Part shown: positions 6,788 to 13,642 of the stretch, piece by piece
Layout of the letters: every line of letters starts with the position of its first letter
Position numbering within the stretch: the first letter of the stretch is position 1
Origin: Salipiger thiooxidans
GTDB taxonomy: Bacteria; Pseudomonadota; Alphaproteobacteria; Rhodobacterales; Rhodobacteraceae
Direction of reading: 5' to 3'
DNA length: 64,000 nt
NCBI RefSeq assembly: GCF_900102075.1
Contig: NZ_FNAV01000002.1
Coordinates: 1-64,000, forward strand
Translations under genes and position numbers: made by a program
The notes under the pieces: generated by a model
Told to the model about the DNA's origin: nothing
What the model saw: only the letters and a program-made list of their open reading frames with translations
Databases searched by the model: none

Positions 6788-7117
6788 TCAGGCCGCCCTT
6801 TTCGCGTCCGCCGCGACAACAGCCGCGAGGTGATCCAGGAAGCCGGGGCATTCCAGCGTTGCGATCATCACCTTGTCGGCGGTCGGGCGGGTCGTGCCGT
6901 TCCACCAGTTCCAGGCCGTGCTGTTTCGCACCTCGAAGAACCCGGCGACATCCTCAGGGCGCCGAAAGGCGCCGCGCAGCCAGTCCGACCAGATCTCGGC
7001 CGCGATGACCTGCATCCGGTATCGGTCCAAAGCTTTGGACCGCGACACGCGCGGGAACACTGAGTCAGCGTCGCCGCATGGTTCATTCGATACGACGAGT
7101 TTCAGATTGTTTGTCAT
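6788..7117 (-). CDS. Phage HTH regulator in the cII position
   Basis: 109 aa. Residues about 40-90 (WSDWLRGAFRRPEDVAGFFE, then VRNSTAWNWWNGTTRPTAD) look like a helix-turn-helix in which a tryptophan-rich recognition segment selects DNA. It overlaps the Cro-like gene upstream by ATGA. The position right after cro is that of lambda cII, but the sequence is not a recognisable CII; call by position only. Confidence 0.65.
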   Translation of the reverse strand: MTNNLKLVVSNEPCGDADSVFPRVSRSKALDRYRMQVIAAEIWSDWLRGAFRRPEDVAGFFEVRNSTAWNWWNGTTRPTADKVMIATLECPGFLDHLAAVVAADAKRAA

Positions 7118-7314
7118 GCGGCGTCCTCGGTCGGGGGATTCTCGGCCATGAACTCACGCAGCTTGTCGACGCGGGTCATCGTCGGGCTCGACTTTCGCGA
7201 CTTCCACGATCCCCATTCTCGCCAGCCCGCGCCTATGGCATCGCGCAGCACCGCCTGCGGGGTACGTCCTACCGAGGCAGCGTAGGCCTCAACTTCTGCG
7301 ATCAACTGCTCCAT
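7114..7314 (-). CDS. Cro-like small DNA-binding protein
   Basis: 66 aa, first gene leftward from the divergent CI control region. The sequence (AVLRDAIGAGWREWGSWKSR, then KSSPTMTRVDKLREFMAENP) has the length and helix pattern of short Cro/YdaS-like regulators. Its promoter overlaps the 7327-7342 operator. Expected role: early repressor that switches off the CI promoter and so favours lysis; inferred from position and size. Confidence 0.68.
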   Translation of the reverse strand: MEQLIAEVEAYAASVGRTPQAVLRDAIGAGWREWGSWKSRKSSPTMTRVDKLREFMAENPPTEDAA

Positions 7315-7326
7315 GGTCAGGTTTAT

Positions 7327-7368
7327 GGGGTATTGCTACCCCATCTGGCAAGGGTAATTTGCACCCCT
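7327..7368. promoter_or_regulatory. Divergent cI/cro control region with two operators (O_R-like)
   Basis: GGGGTATTGCTACCCC (7327-7342) is a 16-bp near-palindrome; AGGGTAATTTGCACCCC (7351-7367) is a weaker copy with one extra base. For cro (minus) TTGCCA and CATAAA are spaced about 18 bases across the first operator. For cI (plus) TTGCTA (7333-7338), a 16-base spacer and TAATTT (7355-7360) make a promoter overlapping both. Repressor binding here would therefore control both directions. Confidence 0.72.
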
Positions 7369-7384
7369 AGCGAAGCCGGACGCC

Positions 7385-8038
7385 ATGATTGACAAAATCG
7401 CTATGGCCCGCACGTTCATCGAAGCGCTACAACACGCCCTTGCTGTGACCGGGCGCTCCGTCCGCAGCTTAGCTTCGGAGACCGGTATCCCGTATGAGCG
7501 CTTAAAACAGGTGGCTCGCGGACGAACTGCAACAACGAATGCTGATGACGCCTATCTCATCGCAAGGGCATTCGGCGGGACTTACGAGCAGTTCATGGAC
7601 GGCAGCCTGATACACCCCCAGACAATTGCGATAGCAGGCAAGGTTGGGGCTGGCGCCAAGGTTCCCGTCTTTGACGCCTACTTGAAGGGCGACGGCCCTC
7701 AGGTTGAGTGCCCTCCGGGCCTATCGGCATCTGGCGTGGTCGCAGTAGAGATCGAAGGCGACAGCATGGAGCCGATCTATAGCGACGGCGACCTTCTCTT
7801 CTATACCCGGGTCAGCCACGACGGCGTACCGGATGACGTAGTCGGGCACCGTTGCGTTGTGGAGGACGAGGACGGGATGGGCTGGGTTAAGCAAGTAAAG
7901 GCTGGCGATGAACCAGGCCTCTTCCACCTTATCTCGCTAAATCCTGGCGCGCACAACATGTGGAACAAGCGCCTTAAATGGGCCGCTGCAGTCCGCCTTC
8001 ATTGGCCAGCAGACCTCGCTCGGAAATCGCACGGCTAG
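7385..8038 (+). CDS. Prophage CI/LexA-type repressor
   Basis: 217 aa. An N-terminal helix-turn-helix (about residues 18-60, RSVRSLASETGIPYERLKQV) is followed by an S24 self-cleavage domain with catalytic Ser127 in IEGDSMEP and Lys169 in GWVKQV. An Ala-Gly pair in the hinge (IAGKVGAGAKV, residues 83-93) offers a cleavage site. Such repressors maintain lysogeny by binding paired operators and self-cleave when RecA is activated by DNA damage. Operators are seen directly upstream and again at 9266-9310. No clear ribosome site lies before the ATG, as for lambda cI made from its maintenance promoter. Confidence 0.88.
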   Translation: MIDKIAMARTFIEALQHALAVTGRSVRSLASETGIPYERLKQVARGRTATTNADDAYLIARAFGGTYEQFMDGSLIHPQTIAIAGKVGAGAKVPVFDAYLKGDGPQVECPPGLSASGVVAVEIEGDSMEPIYSDGDLLFYTRVSHDGVPDDVVGHRCVVEDEDGMGWVKQVKAGDEPGLFHLISLNPGAHNMWNKRLKWAAAVRLHWPADLARKSHG

Positions 8039-8081
8039 CGCAAAAAAACCTAGACTCCCAGAGAACGCGCATCTCACGCTT

Positions 8082-8096
8082 ATTCGGCACCCGAAT
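8082..8096. promoter_or_regulatory. Inverted repeat upstream of the orphan nuclease gene
   Basis: ATTCGG-CAC-CCGAAT, perfect 6-bp arms, 20 bases before the start at 8117, with TTAGGAG as ribosome site in between. No T-run follows, so an operator or a translation-modulating hairpin is more likely than a terminator. Confidence 0.4.
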
Positions 8097-8116
8097 CGCA
8101 TCGTTAGGAGTAAAGA

Positions 8117-9184
8117 ATGAGCAGTTTCGCTGAGCAGATGGAAACCCTTGCTGCGAGATCGAAGTCAGCGGAGCGCCAAGCCCTGACCGAAGAAGCGACA
8201 AAAACCGCTGTCGTTCTCCCGTTCATCCAATCCCTTGGCTTCGACGTCTTCAATCTAGACGAAGTAATGCCAGAGTTCGTCGCCGACGTCGGGACAAAGA
8301 AGGGTGAGAAAGTCGATTTCGCGATCAAGATCGATGGCAAGATTGCCATGCTCGTTGAAGCGAAGCCGATCAACAGCAAGCTCGGCGAAACTCAGTTCAG
8401 CCAGCTTTTCAGATACTTCCACGTCACTGAAGCTCGCCTTGCCATACTCACCAATGGCAAGGAGGCCTGGTTCTTCTCAGACATAGATGAACCGAACAAG
8501 ATGGACAGCAAGCCTTTCTTTAAGTTCGACTTCCAAAACCATGACCGAGCACAGGTTCAGGAGATTGCCCGCTTCCAGAAGGAGTGCTTTGCCATTGACT
8601 CGATTGTCGAAGCGGCGTCCAACCTGAAATACACGCGCGCAGCCGCCAACTATCTTTCACAGCAAATGAACGAACCGGATGACGACTTCGTACGGCTTGT
8701 CGGACGACAGATCCACGAGGGCCCGATAACGAAGTCCGTGTCCGAGCAGCTTAAGCCCGCCATTCAGGCCGCATTGAATGAGATCATACGCAATCAGATC
8801 CAAGATAAATTAAGCATCACACTGGGCAGCTCAAATACCGCCCCCACACCGAAGCCCACGCCGACACATGAAGCTCCACAAGCCGAAATCGAAACCACTG
8901 AGGAAGAGATCGAGGGCTTCATGATCGTACGCGCTATCGCCGCAAAGCTTACCCCGGTCAGCCGAATCACCATTCGTGACGCCAAAAGTTACTGCGCCAT
9001 CCTAATGGATGATAACAACCGTCGCCCGATTTGCAGGCTATACTTCAACTCTGCGACAACGAAGAATATTGGGCTCTTTGACGAGAGCAAAACGGAAACA
9101 AGGGTTCGCGTAGATGGCCCCGGCGACATCTACAGCCATGCCGATGCGATCGAAGCGGTGGTGCAGAGCTATCTGAAGACCTAG
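8117..9184 (+). CDS. Orphan HsdR-N-type PD-(D/E)XK nuclease-like protein
   Basis: 355 aa. The N-terminal domain (about residues 20-160) matches the nuclease domain of type I restriction R subunits: VVLPFIQSLGFDVF, then Asp67 in EKVDFAI and the E-x-K of VEAKP (Glu81, Lys83), followed by a TNGKEAWFF strand. The helicase motor of HsdR is missing, and no hsdM or hsdS lies nearby. The C-terminal part (about 250-355) is a separate beta-rich domain. Stand-alone proteins of this type are common next to prophage repressors. A role in superinfection exclusion or host defence is plausible but not shown. Confidence 0.75.
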   Translation: MSSFAEQMETLAARSKSAERQALTEEATKTAVVLPFIQSLGFDVFNLDEVMPEFVADVGTKKGEKVDFAIKIDGKIAMLVEAKPINSKLGETQFSQLFRYFHVTEARLAILTNGKEAWFFSDIDEPNKMDSKPFFKFDFQNHDRAQVQEIARFQKECFAIDSIVEAASNLKYTRAAANYLSQQMNEPDDDFVRLVGRQIHEGPITKSVSEQLKPAIQAALNEIIRNQIQDKLSITLGSSNTAPTPKPTPTHEAPQAEIETTEEEIEGFMIVRAIAAKLTPVSRITIRDAKSYCAILMDDNNRRPICRLYFNSATTKNIGLFDESKTETRVRVDGPGDIYSHADAIEAVVQSYLKT

Positions 9185-9265
9185 CCAACCCACATCTCGG
9201 CACGCCAAAAGGCTGCACATAACGCTCCGCCGCCGCCCCCGGCGCGATGTGATGCCGTTCATTAT

Positions 9266-9318
9266 GGGGTATTGATACCCTTTTTCTATTGACAGGGGTA
9301 TCAATACCCCACTAGCGT
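9266..9318 (+). promoter_or_regulatory. Rightward early promoter with two repressor operators (O_L-like)
   Basis: GGGGTATTGATACCCT (9266-9281) and the perfect palindrome GGGGTATCAATACCCC (9295-9310) match the operator before cro. TTGACA (9289-9294) and TAGCGT (9313-9318) are spaced 18 bases, with the perfect operator filling the spacer. Repressor bound there would shut the operon 9345-14646. This is the clearest operator in the window. Confidence 0.78.
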
Positions 9319-9344
9319 GCCTTCATCAACCGATGGAGGCACTC

Positions 9345-9680
9345 ATGCCGAACAAGTACGTTCTCCCCGAAGAGGCGGCCTTCCTGACCAACCCGGAGGC
9401 CGCCGCCGCTGACCGCATCACCCGCCAAGATTTCTGGTTGCTCGCAAAGCAGCGGCAGGGACACCCAATTACCCACGAGGCAGGGAACCGCCTCCACGAC
9501 CTCGAAGCCCGCATTTCCGGACGCCCGACGCTCGTGCACGTTATCACCGACGGCGACCCCGAGCCCGAACCGCCCACGCCGGCGATGACCGAGGTCGAGG
9601 CCGGGCGCCAGCGTGCCCTGCCGGCAATCCACGCCGCCGTCGCCCGCAAGCTCCATCTTGGTGGCGGCGAGGCCGCATGA
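9345..9680 (+). CDS. First gene of the rightward early operon, unknown function
   Basis: 111 aa from ATG 9345 with GGAGG 7 bases upstream. The N-terminal half (FLTNPEAAAADRITRQDFWL) is helical, and a proline/glutamate-rich hinge (DPEPEPPTP) precedes a C-terminal helix. No motif is recognised. Being first behind the repressor-controlled promoter, it would be made immediately on induction. It overlaps the next gene by ATGA. Confidence 0.62.
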   Translation: MPNKYVLPEEAAFLTNPEAAAADRITRQDFWLLAKQRQGHPITHEAGNRLHDLEARISGRPTLVHVITDGDPEPEPPTPAMTEVEAGRQRALPAIHAAVARKLHLGGGEAA

Positions 9681-9922
9681 ACACCCACACGACAGCGCAA
9701 GCCATCACTCACGGACCCGCGCCTGTCCCGCTGCCGGGCGACCAGTTGTGGTATGCCCGGCAGCTTCGATCCCTACCCGGATGGCAGCTCGACGACGTCC
9801 CGGATGACGTGATGCTCGAGGCATGCACCGCGGTGATCGCACTCTCCGACGATGACACAGAGATCGCCTCGGCGCGCCGCCTGGCCCACCTGCTCTGCGG
9901 CGAGATCGCCGCCCCGAGATAA
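9677..9922 (+). CDS. Small phage protein of unknown function
   Basis: 81 aa, overlaps the gene before it by ATGA. LPGWQLDDVPDDVMLEACTA and the C-terminal SARRLAHLLCGEI suggest a small helical protein. Not recognised. Confidence 0.58.
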   Translation: MNTHTTAQAITHGPAPVPLPGDQLWYARQLRSLPGWQLDDVPDDVMLEACTAVIALSDDDTEIASARRLAHLLCGEIAAPR

Positions 9923-9947
9923 CCCATGCCGGGCGAGGTGCCCGCAT

Positions 9948-9988
9948 CCCCCTGCCGCAAATGCGATGCCGATGCGCGCGGCAGGGGG
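9948..9988 (+). promoter_or_regulatory. Long hairpin before the next ribosome-binding site
   Basis: Perfect 11-bp stem CCCCCTGCCGC / GCGGCAGGGGG with a 19-nt loop in the 93-base gap between two operon genes. It ends 11 bases before the AGGAG of the gene at 10016. No T-run; probably an mRNA stabiliser or translation control element. Confidence 0.5.
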
Positions 9989-10015
9989 CATCAGTTCAGA
10001 AGGAGAAGCCCCGTG

Positions 10016-10438
10016 ATGGCGAACAAGAAGCCCCCGGCGCAGGTCAACCGCCCTGAGCCCCACGACCCCTACAAGATGCGCAGCCTTGAGCAGATCCTGA
10101 CCCTGTTCGATGGCGGCAGCTTCCTCGCCGACGTGATGGAACGCCACCAGAGCCTGATGCAGGATCTCATGGACCATCTCGAGGAGCACGGGCCGAAGGG
10201 CTGCGCAGGTTCCATGAGCATCACGATCGACTACGCCGTCGGCAATTCCGGCGATGTCGGCATGGGCGCCAAGGTCGAGTTCAAGCCGCCGAAGAAGCCC
10301 AAGAGCAGCGCCGCCGCCTTCATCAACGATGCGGGCGAGCTCACCCTCTACAGCCCGATGATGGCGCGCATGCACCAACCGGTCCGGGACGTCACCGACT
10401 TCGATCCGGAGACCGGCGAAGTGCGCGACGTCGACTGA
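10016..10438 (+). CDS. Phage early-operon protein of unknown function
   Basis: 140 aa from ATG 10016, preceded by AGGAG. The middle (SMSITIDYAVGNSGDVGMGA) is beta-rich and followed by a lysine-proline patch (KPPKKPKS) and a C-terminal acidic tail (DFDPETGEVRDVD). It is followed after 24 bases by the DUF2303 gene, a pairing I expect in prophages of this bacterial family. Function unknown. Confidence 0.62.
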   Translation: MANKKPPAQVNRPEPHDPYKMRSLEQILTLFDGGSFLADVMERHQSLMQDLMDHLEEHGPKGCAGSMSITIDYAVGNSGDVGMGAKVEFKPPKKPKSSAAAFINDAGELTLYSPMMARMHQPVRDVTDFDPETGEVRDVD

Positions 10439-10462
10439 TCACCCCAACCACGGAGACACCAG

Positions 10463-11452
10463 ATGTCCGAAGACCTCATCCCCATGCAGAACCCCGCCGA
10501 GACGATGCGGGACATCATGGCCGACATCGGCCACCACGACCCGGTCGAGACGCCGGATGGGCTCGACCTTACCAAGCCCCACCTGGTCACGCTGCCCAAC
10601 CACCGCAAGGTCGAGAACCTCACGACGCACCACCGCGCCGCTCTGGAGTTCCTGAAACCCGCGCGGCGGAGCGGCACCGCGAAGCTCAAGGACCTCGACA
10701 GCCTCATCCTCTGGGCCAATCGTTTCAAGGGCGACACCTCGGCGCTCTTCGCGAACCCTGAGATGAGCGCTCCCACGCTCACCTGCATCGCCGACTACCA
10801 CGGCGCCGGCGCCATCGACCCCCTGAACCCGGAAGGCGACCCGACCGCGCGGCACTGCCACCACCGCGCGGTCTACGGCTTCCCCCTCTCCAAGGAGTGG
10901 CAGGCGTGGATGGGGATCTCGGGGCGCGCCCTCGACAAGGACGAGATGGGCGAGTTCATCGAGGCGAACGCGAAGGACATCATGGACCCGACGCCGCCGG
11001 TGCTGGCGCTCACCGAGAACGACAAGAACCAGCCCTGGGAGAACCGTCTGATCCAGACAGCGCGGCAGATCGAGGGCCGCTACGGCCAGCTGGGCCAGCT
11101 GCTCGCGATGTCGCGCCGCTTCCAGGTCTACGAGACCAGCGACCTGACGGTGAAGACCAACCGCGACACCGGCGAGAGCGAGATCCAGTTCCTCAACGAG
11201 CACAAGGACGCCGACGGCAAGCCGCTCAGCGTGCCGAACCTGATCATCATCACGATCCCCGTGTTCCTGAACGGCGCCCCTTACCGGATGCCGGTGCGCT
11301 TCCGCTACCGGAAGTCGGGATCCGCCGTGAAGTTCATCCTGTCGATCTACAACCCGGAAAGGGCGTTCGAAGCCGCCTTCGACGAGGCGCTCAAGATCGC
11401 GGCCGACGCCACCGAGCTCCCCATCTTCCAGGGCCACCCCGAATCCAGCTGA
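10463..11452 (+). CDS. DUF2303 (YfdQ-like) phage protein
   Basis: 329 aa, GGAG ahead of the ATG. It matches the DUF2303/YfdQ type by length and by the pattern of its blocks: HRKVENLTTHHRAALEFLKP near the N-terminus, LILWANRFK, TLTCIADYHGAG, HRAVYGFPLSKEWQAWM, and a C-terminal VKFILSIYNPERAFEAAF. The family occurs in early regions of many prophages, including E. coli CPS-53, and has no known biochemical role. Intact. Confidence 0.8.
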   Translation: MSEDLIPMQNPAETMRDIMADIGHHDPVETPDGLDLTKPHLVTLPNHRKVENLTTHHRAALEFLKPARRSGTAKLKDLDSLILWANRFKGDTSALFANPEMSAPTLTCIADYHGAGAIDPLNPEGDPTARHCHHRAVYGFPLSKEWQAWMGISGRALDKDEMGEFIEANAKDIMDPTPPVLALTENDKNQPWENRLIQTARQIEGRYGQLGQLLAMSRRFQVYETSDLTVKTNRDTGESEIQFLNEHKDADGKPLSVPNLIIITIPVFLNGAPYRMPVRFRYRKSGSAVKFILSIYNPERAFEAAFDEALKIAADATELPIFQGHPESS

Positions 11453-11513
11453 TGCCCATGTCAGCGCCCCGGCAGCGGGGCGTTGCGATGGTCACCAGCG
11501 CAGGAGGACATCC

Positions 11514-11732
11514 ATGCACAGCGAAGACTATTTCCAGCGGACCTGCGCCGAGAAGCCCAAGGGTGCATTCTGGCGCTTCATCGAGAAGCTCGCCGAGTAC
11601 CCGGATGAGCCCAGCAGGATGTCCGCATGGAGCATCGTCCTGATCGGCGGCGGACTCACCGGCCTCGGAGCGATCTGGGGCCTCGGCTGGCTCATCGCGA
11701 CCGCGATCAAGGCGGCGGGGTGGGACGGATGA
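11514..11732 (+). CDS. Small single-span membrane protein
   Basis: 72 aa with one predicted membrane helix at about residues 40-66 (IVLIGGGLTGLGAIWGLGWL) and a charged N-terminal part that would stay in the cytoplasm. AGGAGG precedes the ATG by 6 bases. Overlaps the next gene by ATGA. Early-expressed small phage membrane proteins often affect host envelope or exclude other phages; that is conjecture here. Confidence 0.6.
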   Translation: MHSEDYFQRTCAEKPKGAFWRFIEKLAEYPDEPSRMSAWSIVLIGGGLTGLGAIWGLGWLIATAIKAAGWDG

Positions 11733-12175
11733 AGAACAAGCTCACCGATCTCAACAACCACCTCTTCGCCCAGCTCGAGCGCCTGTCCGACGAGAACCTC
11801 GAAACCGACGCCATCGATCGCGAGGTGAAGCGCACCGAGGCGATGAAGTCGCGACTGAAATCAAAAGTCCCGGACGTGGCTACAACCACGGCCGGGACCG
11901 ATGATACTCGAAAATCGATGTCCGTCGCCCGGAGCTCCAGCCGCAATAGACTGATGCAACATATCGCTGGGCACTCGTACCAAACCAACCACTCACGGAC
12001 ACCTATATACCTGTCAGAGTTGAACGATTCTGCCAATTCACGCCCGGAAGGGCATAAGCGTGGGAGACCTATCCGTTCGGATCAACCACAGTGCTTTTGC
12101 CCGCCGGTGGCCGAGGCGCTGGCCAGGGCAAACTGCGGGCACCTGGTTGCGGCAAGCGTGGAGGTGGAGGCATGA
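11729..12175 (+). CDS. Phage protein with a conserved short N-terminus and an atypical C-terminal extension
   Basis: 148 aa. The first 38 residues (MKNKLTDLNNHLFAQLERLS, then DREVKRTEAM) match a common prophage protein of about 75 aa. After that the sequence no longer follows the family: it becomes serine-, arginine- and histidine-rich, contains a strong DNA hairpin (11867-11898), and uses codons unlike its neighbours. The frame nevertheless stays open to an ATGA overlap at 12172. It may be a family member whose 3' half was replaced by an insertion or recombination, with the far part (about 12050-12175) belonging to another gene. Treat as a doubtful fusion. Confidence 0.45.
   Translation: MKNKLTDLNNHLFAQLERLSDENLETDAIDREVKRTEAMKSRLKSKVPDVATTTAGTDDTRKSMSVARSSSRNRLMQHIAGHSYQTNHSRTPIYLSELNDSANSRPEGHKRGRPIRSDQPQCFCPPVAEALARANCGHLVAASVEVEA
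11867..11898 (+). other. Strong GC hairpin within the 11729-12175 frame
   Basis: GTCCCGG-AC-GTGG-ctacaa-CCAC-GG-CCGGGAC: 7-bp and 4-bp stems separated by a 2x2 internal loop, 6-nt loop. Neither a downstream T-run nor an obvious binding site is present. It coincides with the point where the gene departs from its family. Confidence 0.55.
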
Positions 12176-12357
12176 CCACCCCGACACGCGGACAGCAACG
12201 GCAGATCGCCGACTACCTGGACCACATCGCGGACCAGAAGCTGAACTGCTCCCAGCTCGGATCAGCTGACCCGATGACCGCCAACCGAATTGCTCTCGGG
12301 GCAGCATACCGTCTGGTCGCCGCAGACATGCGCGCGCTCGCGGACAGCGAAGGCTGA
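12172..12357 (+). CDS. Small phage protein of unknown function
   Basis: 61 aa from ATG 12172, coupled to the previous frame by ATGA. Sequence QQRQIADYLDHIADQKLNCS and NRIALGAAYRLVAADMRALA suggests two helices. Not recognised. Confidence 0.5.
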   Translation: MTTPTRGQQRQIADYLDHIADQKLNCSQLGSADPMTANRIALGAAYRLVAADMRALADSEG

Positions 12358-12382
12358 AATCAAACAATCGTCGGAGGCAAAC

Positions 12383-12901
12383 ATGATCGTCACCCAGGAA
12401 TGGACCCACGCCCTCACCTGCATGCAGCAGACCGTGCTGCTGACCGCGATCCGCGGGCCGGACGGCGTCGCGAAGTATCACCCGTCGAAGTACATGATCC
12501 GTTGGTTCCGCCGCTGCGTGCTGCTGGGCGCCTTGGATCACAACGTGTTCGAGAACCCCTACGACCCGCGGGGCGGCAGCTTCACCGGGCCGAGCTACAG
12601 CTGGTCGCCGGCGATCCCGCACGAGGAAAGCTGGACCGTGCATATGCAGCCGGTCTTCGACAGATACCTGCAGTCGCTAGACGAGCTGCCCCACCATTTC
12701 CAGCTGCACTTCATGCACGCGGCAGAGATCATCGGCTACAAGCACCCAGACCCGCTGATCCGCGACTGGTGGAACTACGTCTACCGCGAGCTTGCCAACG
12801 ACATGCACCTCAACGTCGAGACCGAGGAAGAGCTCGACTTTCGCCTCGGCGACAGCGAGGCCCAGTGGCGCGCCAAGAGCAGCAAGGCGACGCAGGCATG
12901 A
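12383..12901 (+). CDS. Phage protein of unknown function, tryptophan/histidine-rich
   Basis: 172 aa, CGGAGG 6 bases before the ATG at 12383. Several conserved-looking aromatic and histidine patches (SKYMIRWFRRC, ELPHHFQLHFMHAAEIIGYK, RDWWNYVYRELANDMHLN) suggest a compact folded protein, possibly metal-binding, but no catalytic motif is recognised. ATGA overlap with the next gene. Confidence 0.65.
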   Translation: MIVTQEWTHALTCMQQTVLLTAIRGPDGVAKYHPSKYMIRWFRRCVLLGALDHNVFENPYDPRGGSFTGPSYSWSPAIPHEESWTVHMQPVFDRYLQSLDELPHHFQLHFMHAAEIIGYKHPDPLIRDWWNYVYRELANDMHLNVETEEELDFRLGDSEAQWRAKSSKATQA

Positions 12902-13167
12902 CCAACACCACCACCAACCGCATGAAGCGGCTCATCGCGGACATCTCCGAGCACGGTGCGACACCGAGCCGGGTGAAGAAGATCACCAACGCGCTGCGGG
13001 CCGTGACGGCCGAGCGCGATGCGGCTGCCGATCGGGTAAAAAAGCTCGAGCGCCTCGTGGAGCTCGCGGACGCGCGGTGTGAGATCTGCGCGGATCCGGC
13101 CACGACGCTCGATAGCGCCGGAGACGCGGCGTGTGCGGCATGTGCCGCCAAGGAGGAGCGCGAATGA
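12898..13167 (+). CDS. Small coiled-coil protein with C-terminal zinc-finger-like cysteines
   Basis: 89 aa. A long helix (about residues 8-58, NALRAVTAERDAAADRVKKL) is followed by two CxxC pairs (CEICADP … CAAC) about 19 residues apart, the spacing of a small zinc ribbon. Coupled by ATGA on both sides. Function unknown; a DNA- or RNA-binding role is possible. Confidence 0.58.
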   Translation: MTNTTTNRMKRLIADISEHGATPSRVKKITNALRAVTAERDAAADRVKKLERLVELADARCEICADPATTLDSAGDAACAACAAKEERE

Positions 13168-13466
13168 TGCCGAAGCGCATTCAGATGACACGACGCAAAG
13201 GCGGCTGGCGCAAAGATCACCCCGACGCTGTCGTGGTCGCGAGACCGTCGAAATGGGGCAATCCCTACCAGGGCGATGGTCGTGGCGTTGACCGAGCGAT
13301 GTTGGCGAGCCTGTTCGGCGAGCTGATGAAGCGACCGGAAAAGTCAGCTTTCGTCGAAGAGGTTAGACGCGAGCTACGCGGCAAGGATCTCGCGTGTTGG
13401 TGTCCCTTGGACGGCCCGTGCCACGCCGACGTGTTGCTTGAAATCGCGAACAGGGAGCGCGAGTGA
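13164..13466 (+). CDS. DUF4326-type phage protein
   Basis: 100 aa starting MMPKRIQMTRRKGGWRKDHP. It shows the DUF4326 pattern: VVARPSKWGNPYQ near the start and DLACWCPLDGPCHADVLLEI at the end, with a conserved CWC…C cysteine set. The family is common in phages and has no established function. ATGA overlap with the gene before; nearly overlapping the short gene after. Confidence 0.72.
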   Translation: MMPKRIQMTRRKGGWRKDHPDAVVVARPSKWGNPYQGDGRGVDRAMLASLFGELMKRPEKSAFVEEVRRELRGKDLACWCPLDGPCHADVLLEIANRERE

Positions 13467-13642
13467 TGCCAACGCCTCACCAGCCGGAACCGCCGAAATG
13501 GCTCACAGAGGCTGCGCAGGTATGCCAGAATACCGGCGTCACCATCACCATCGAACACCAGTCCCGCGTCTACAAGATAGCGCCCACCGCGGCCGAGCGG
13601 AACGGCGACGAGCCTGACTTCGTGAACTGGAACCGCAAGTGA
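13466..13642 (+). CDS. Very short phage gene just before the integrase
   Basis: 58 aa from ATG 13466 (a GTG at 13463 is also in frame), sequence MPTPHQPEPPKWLTEAAQVC…, ending DFVNWNRK. Its first base is the last base of the preceding stop codon and its own stop overlaps the integrase GTG start, so translation passes from gene to gene. The central VTITIEHQSRVYKIAP looks like a beta-hairpin. An excisionase would be expected in this spot, but no helix-turn-helix is evident. Confidence 0.55.
   Translation: MPTPHQPEPPKWLTEAAQVCQNTGVTITIEHQSRVYKIAPTAAERNGDEPDFVNWNRK

Noticed and set aside
12060-12269. GTG-started frame of 69 codons overlapping 11729-12175 and 12172-12357
   Set aside because: Considered as the real gene in this doubtful stretch, but the ATGA coupling and helix-like sequence favour 12172-12357; left open only as an alternative.
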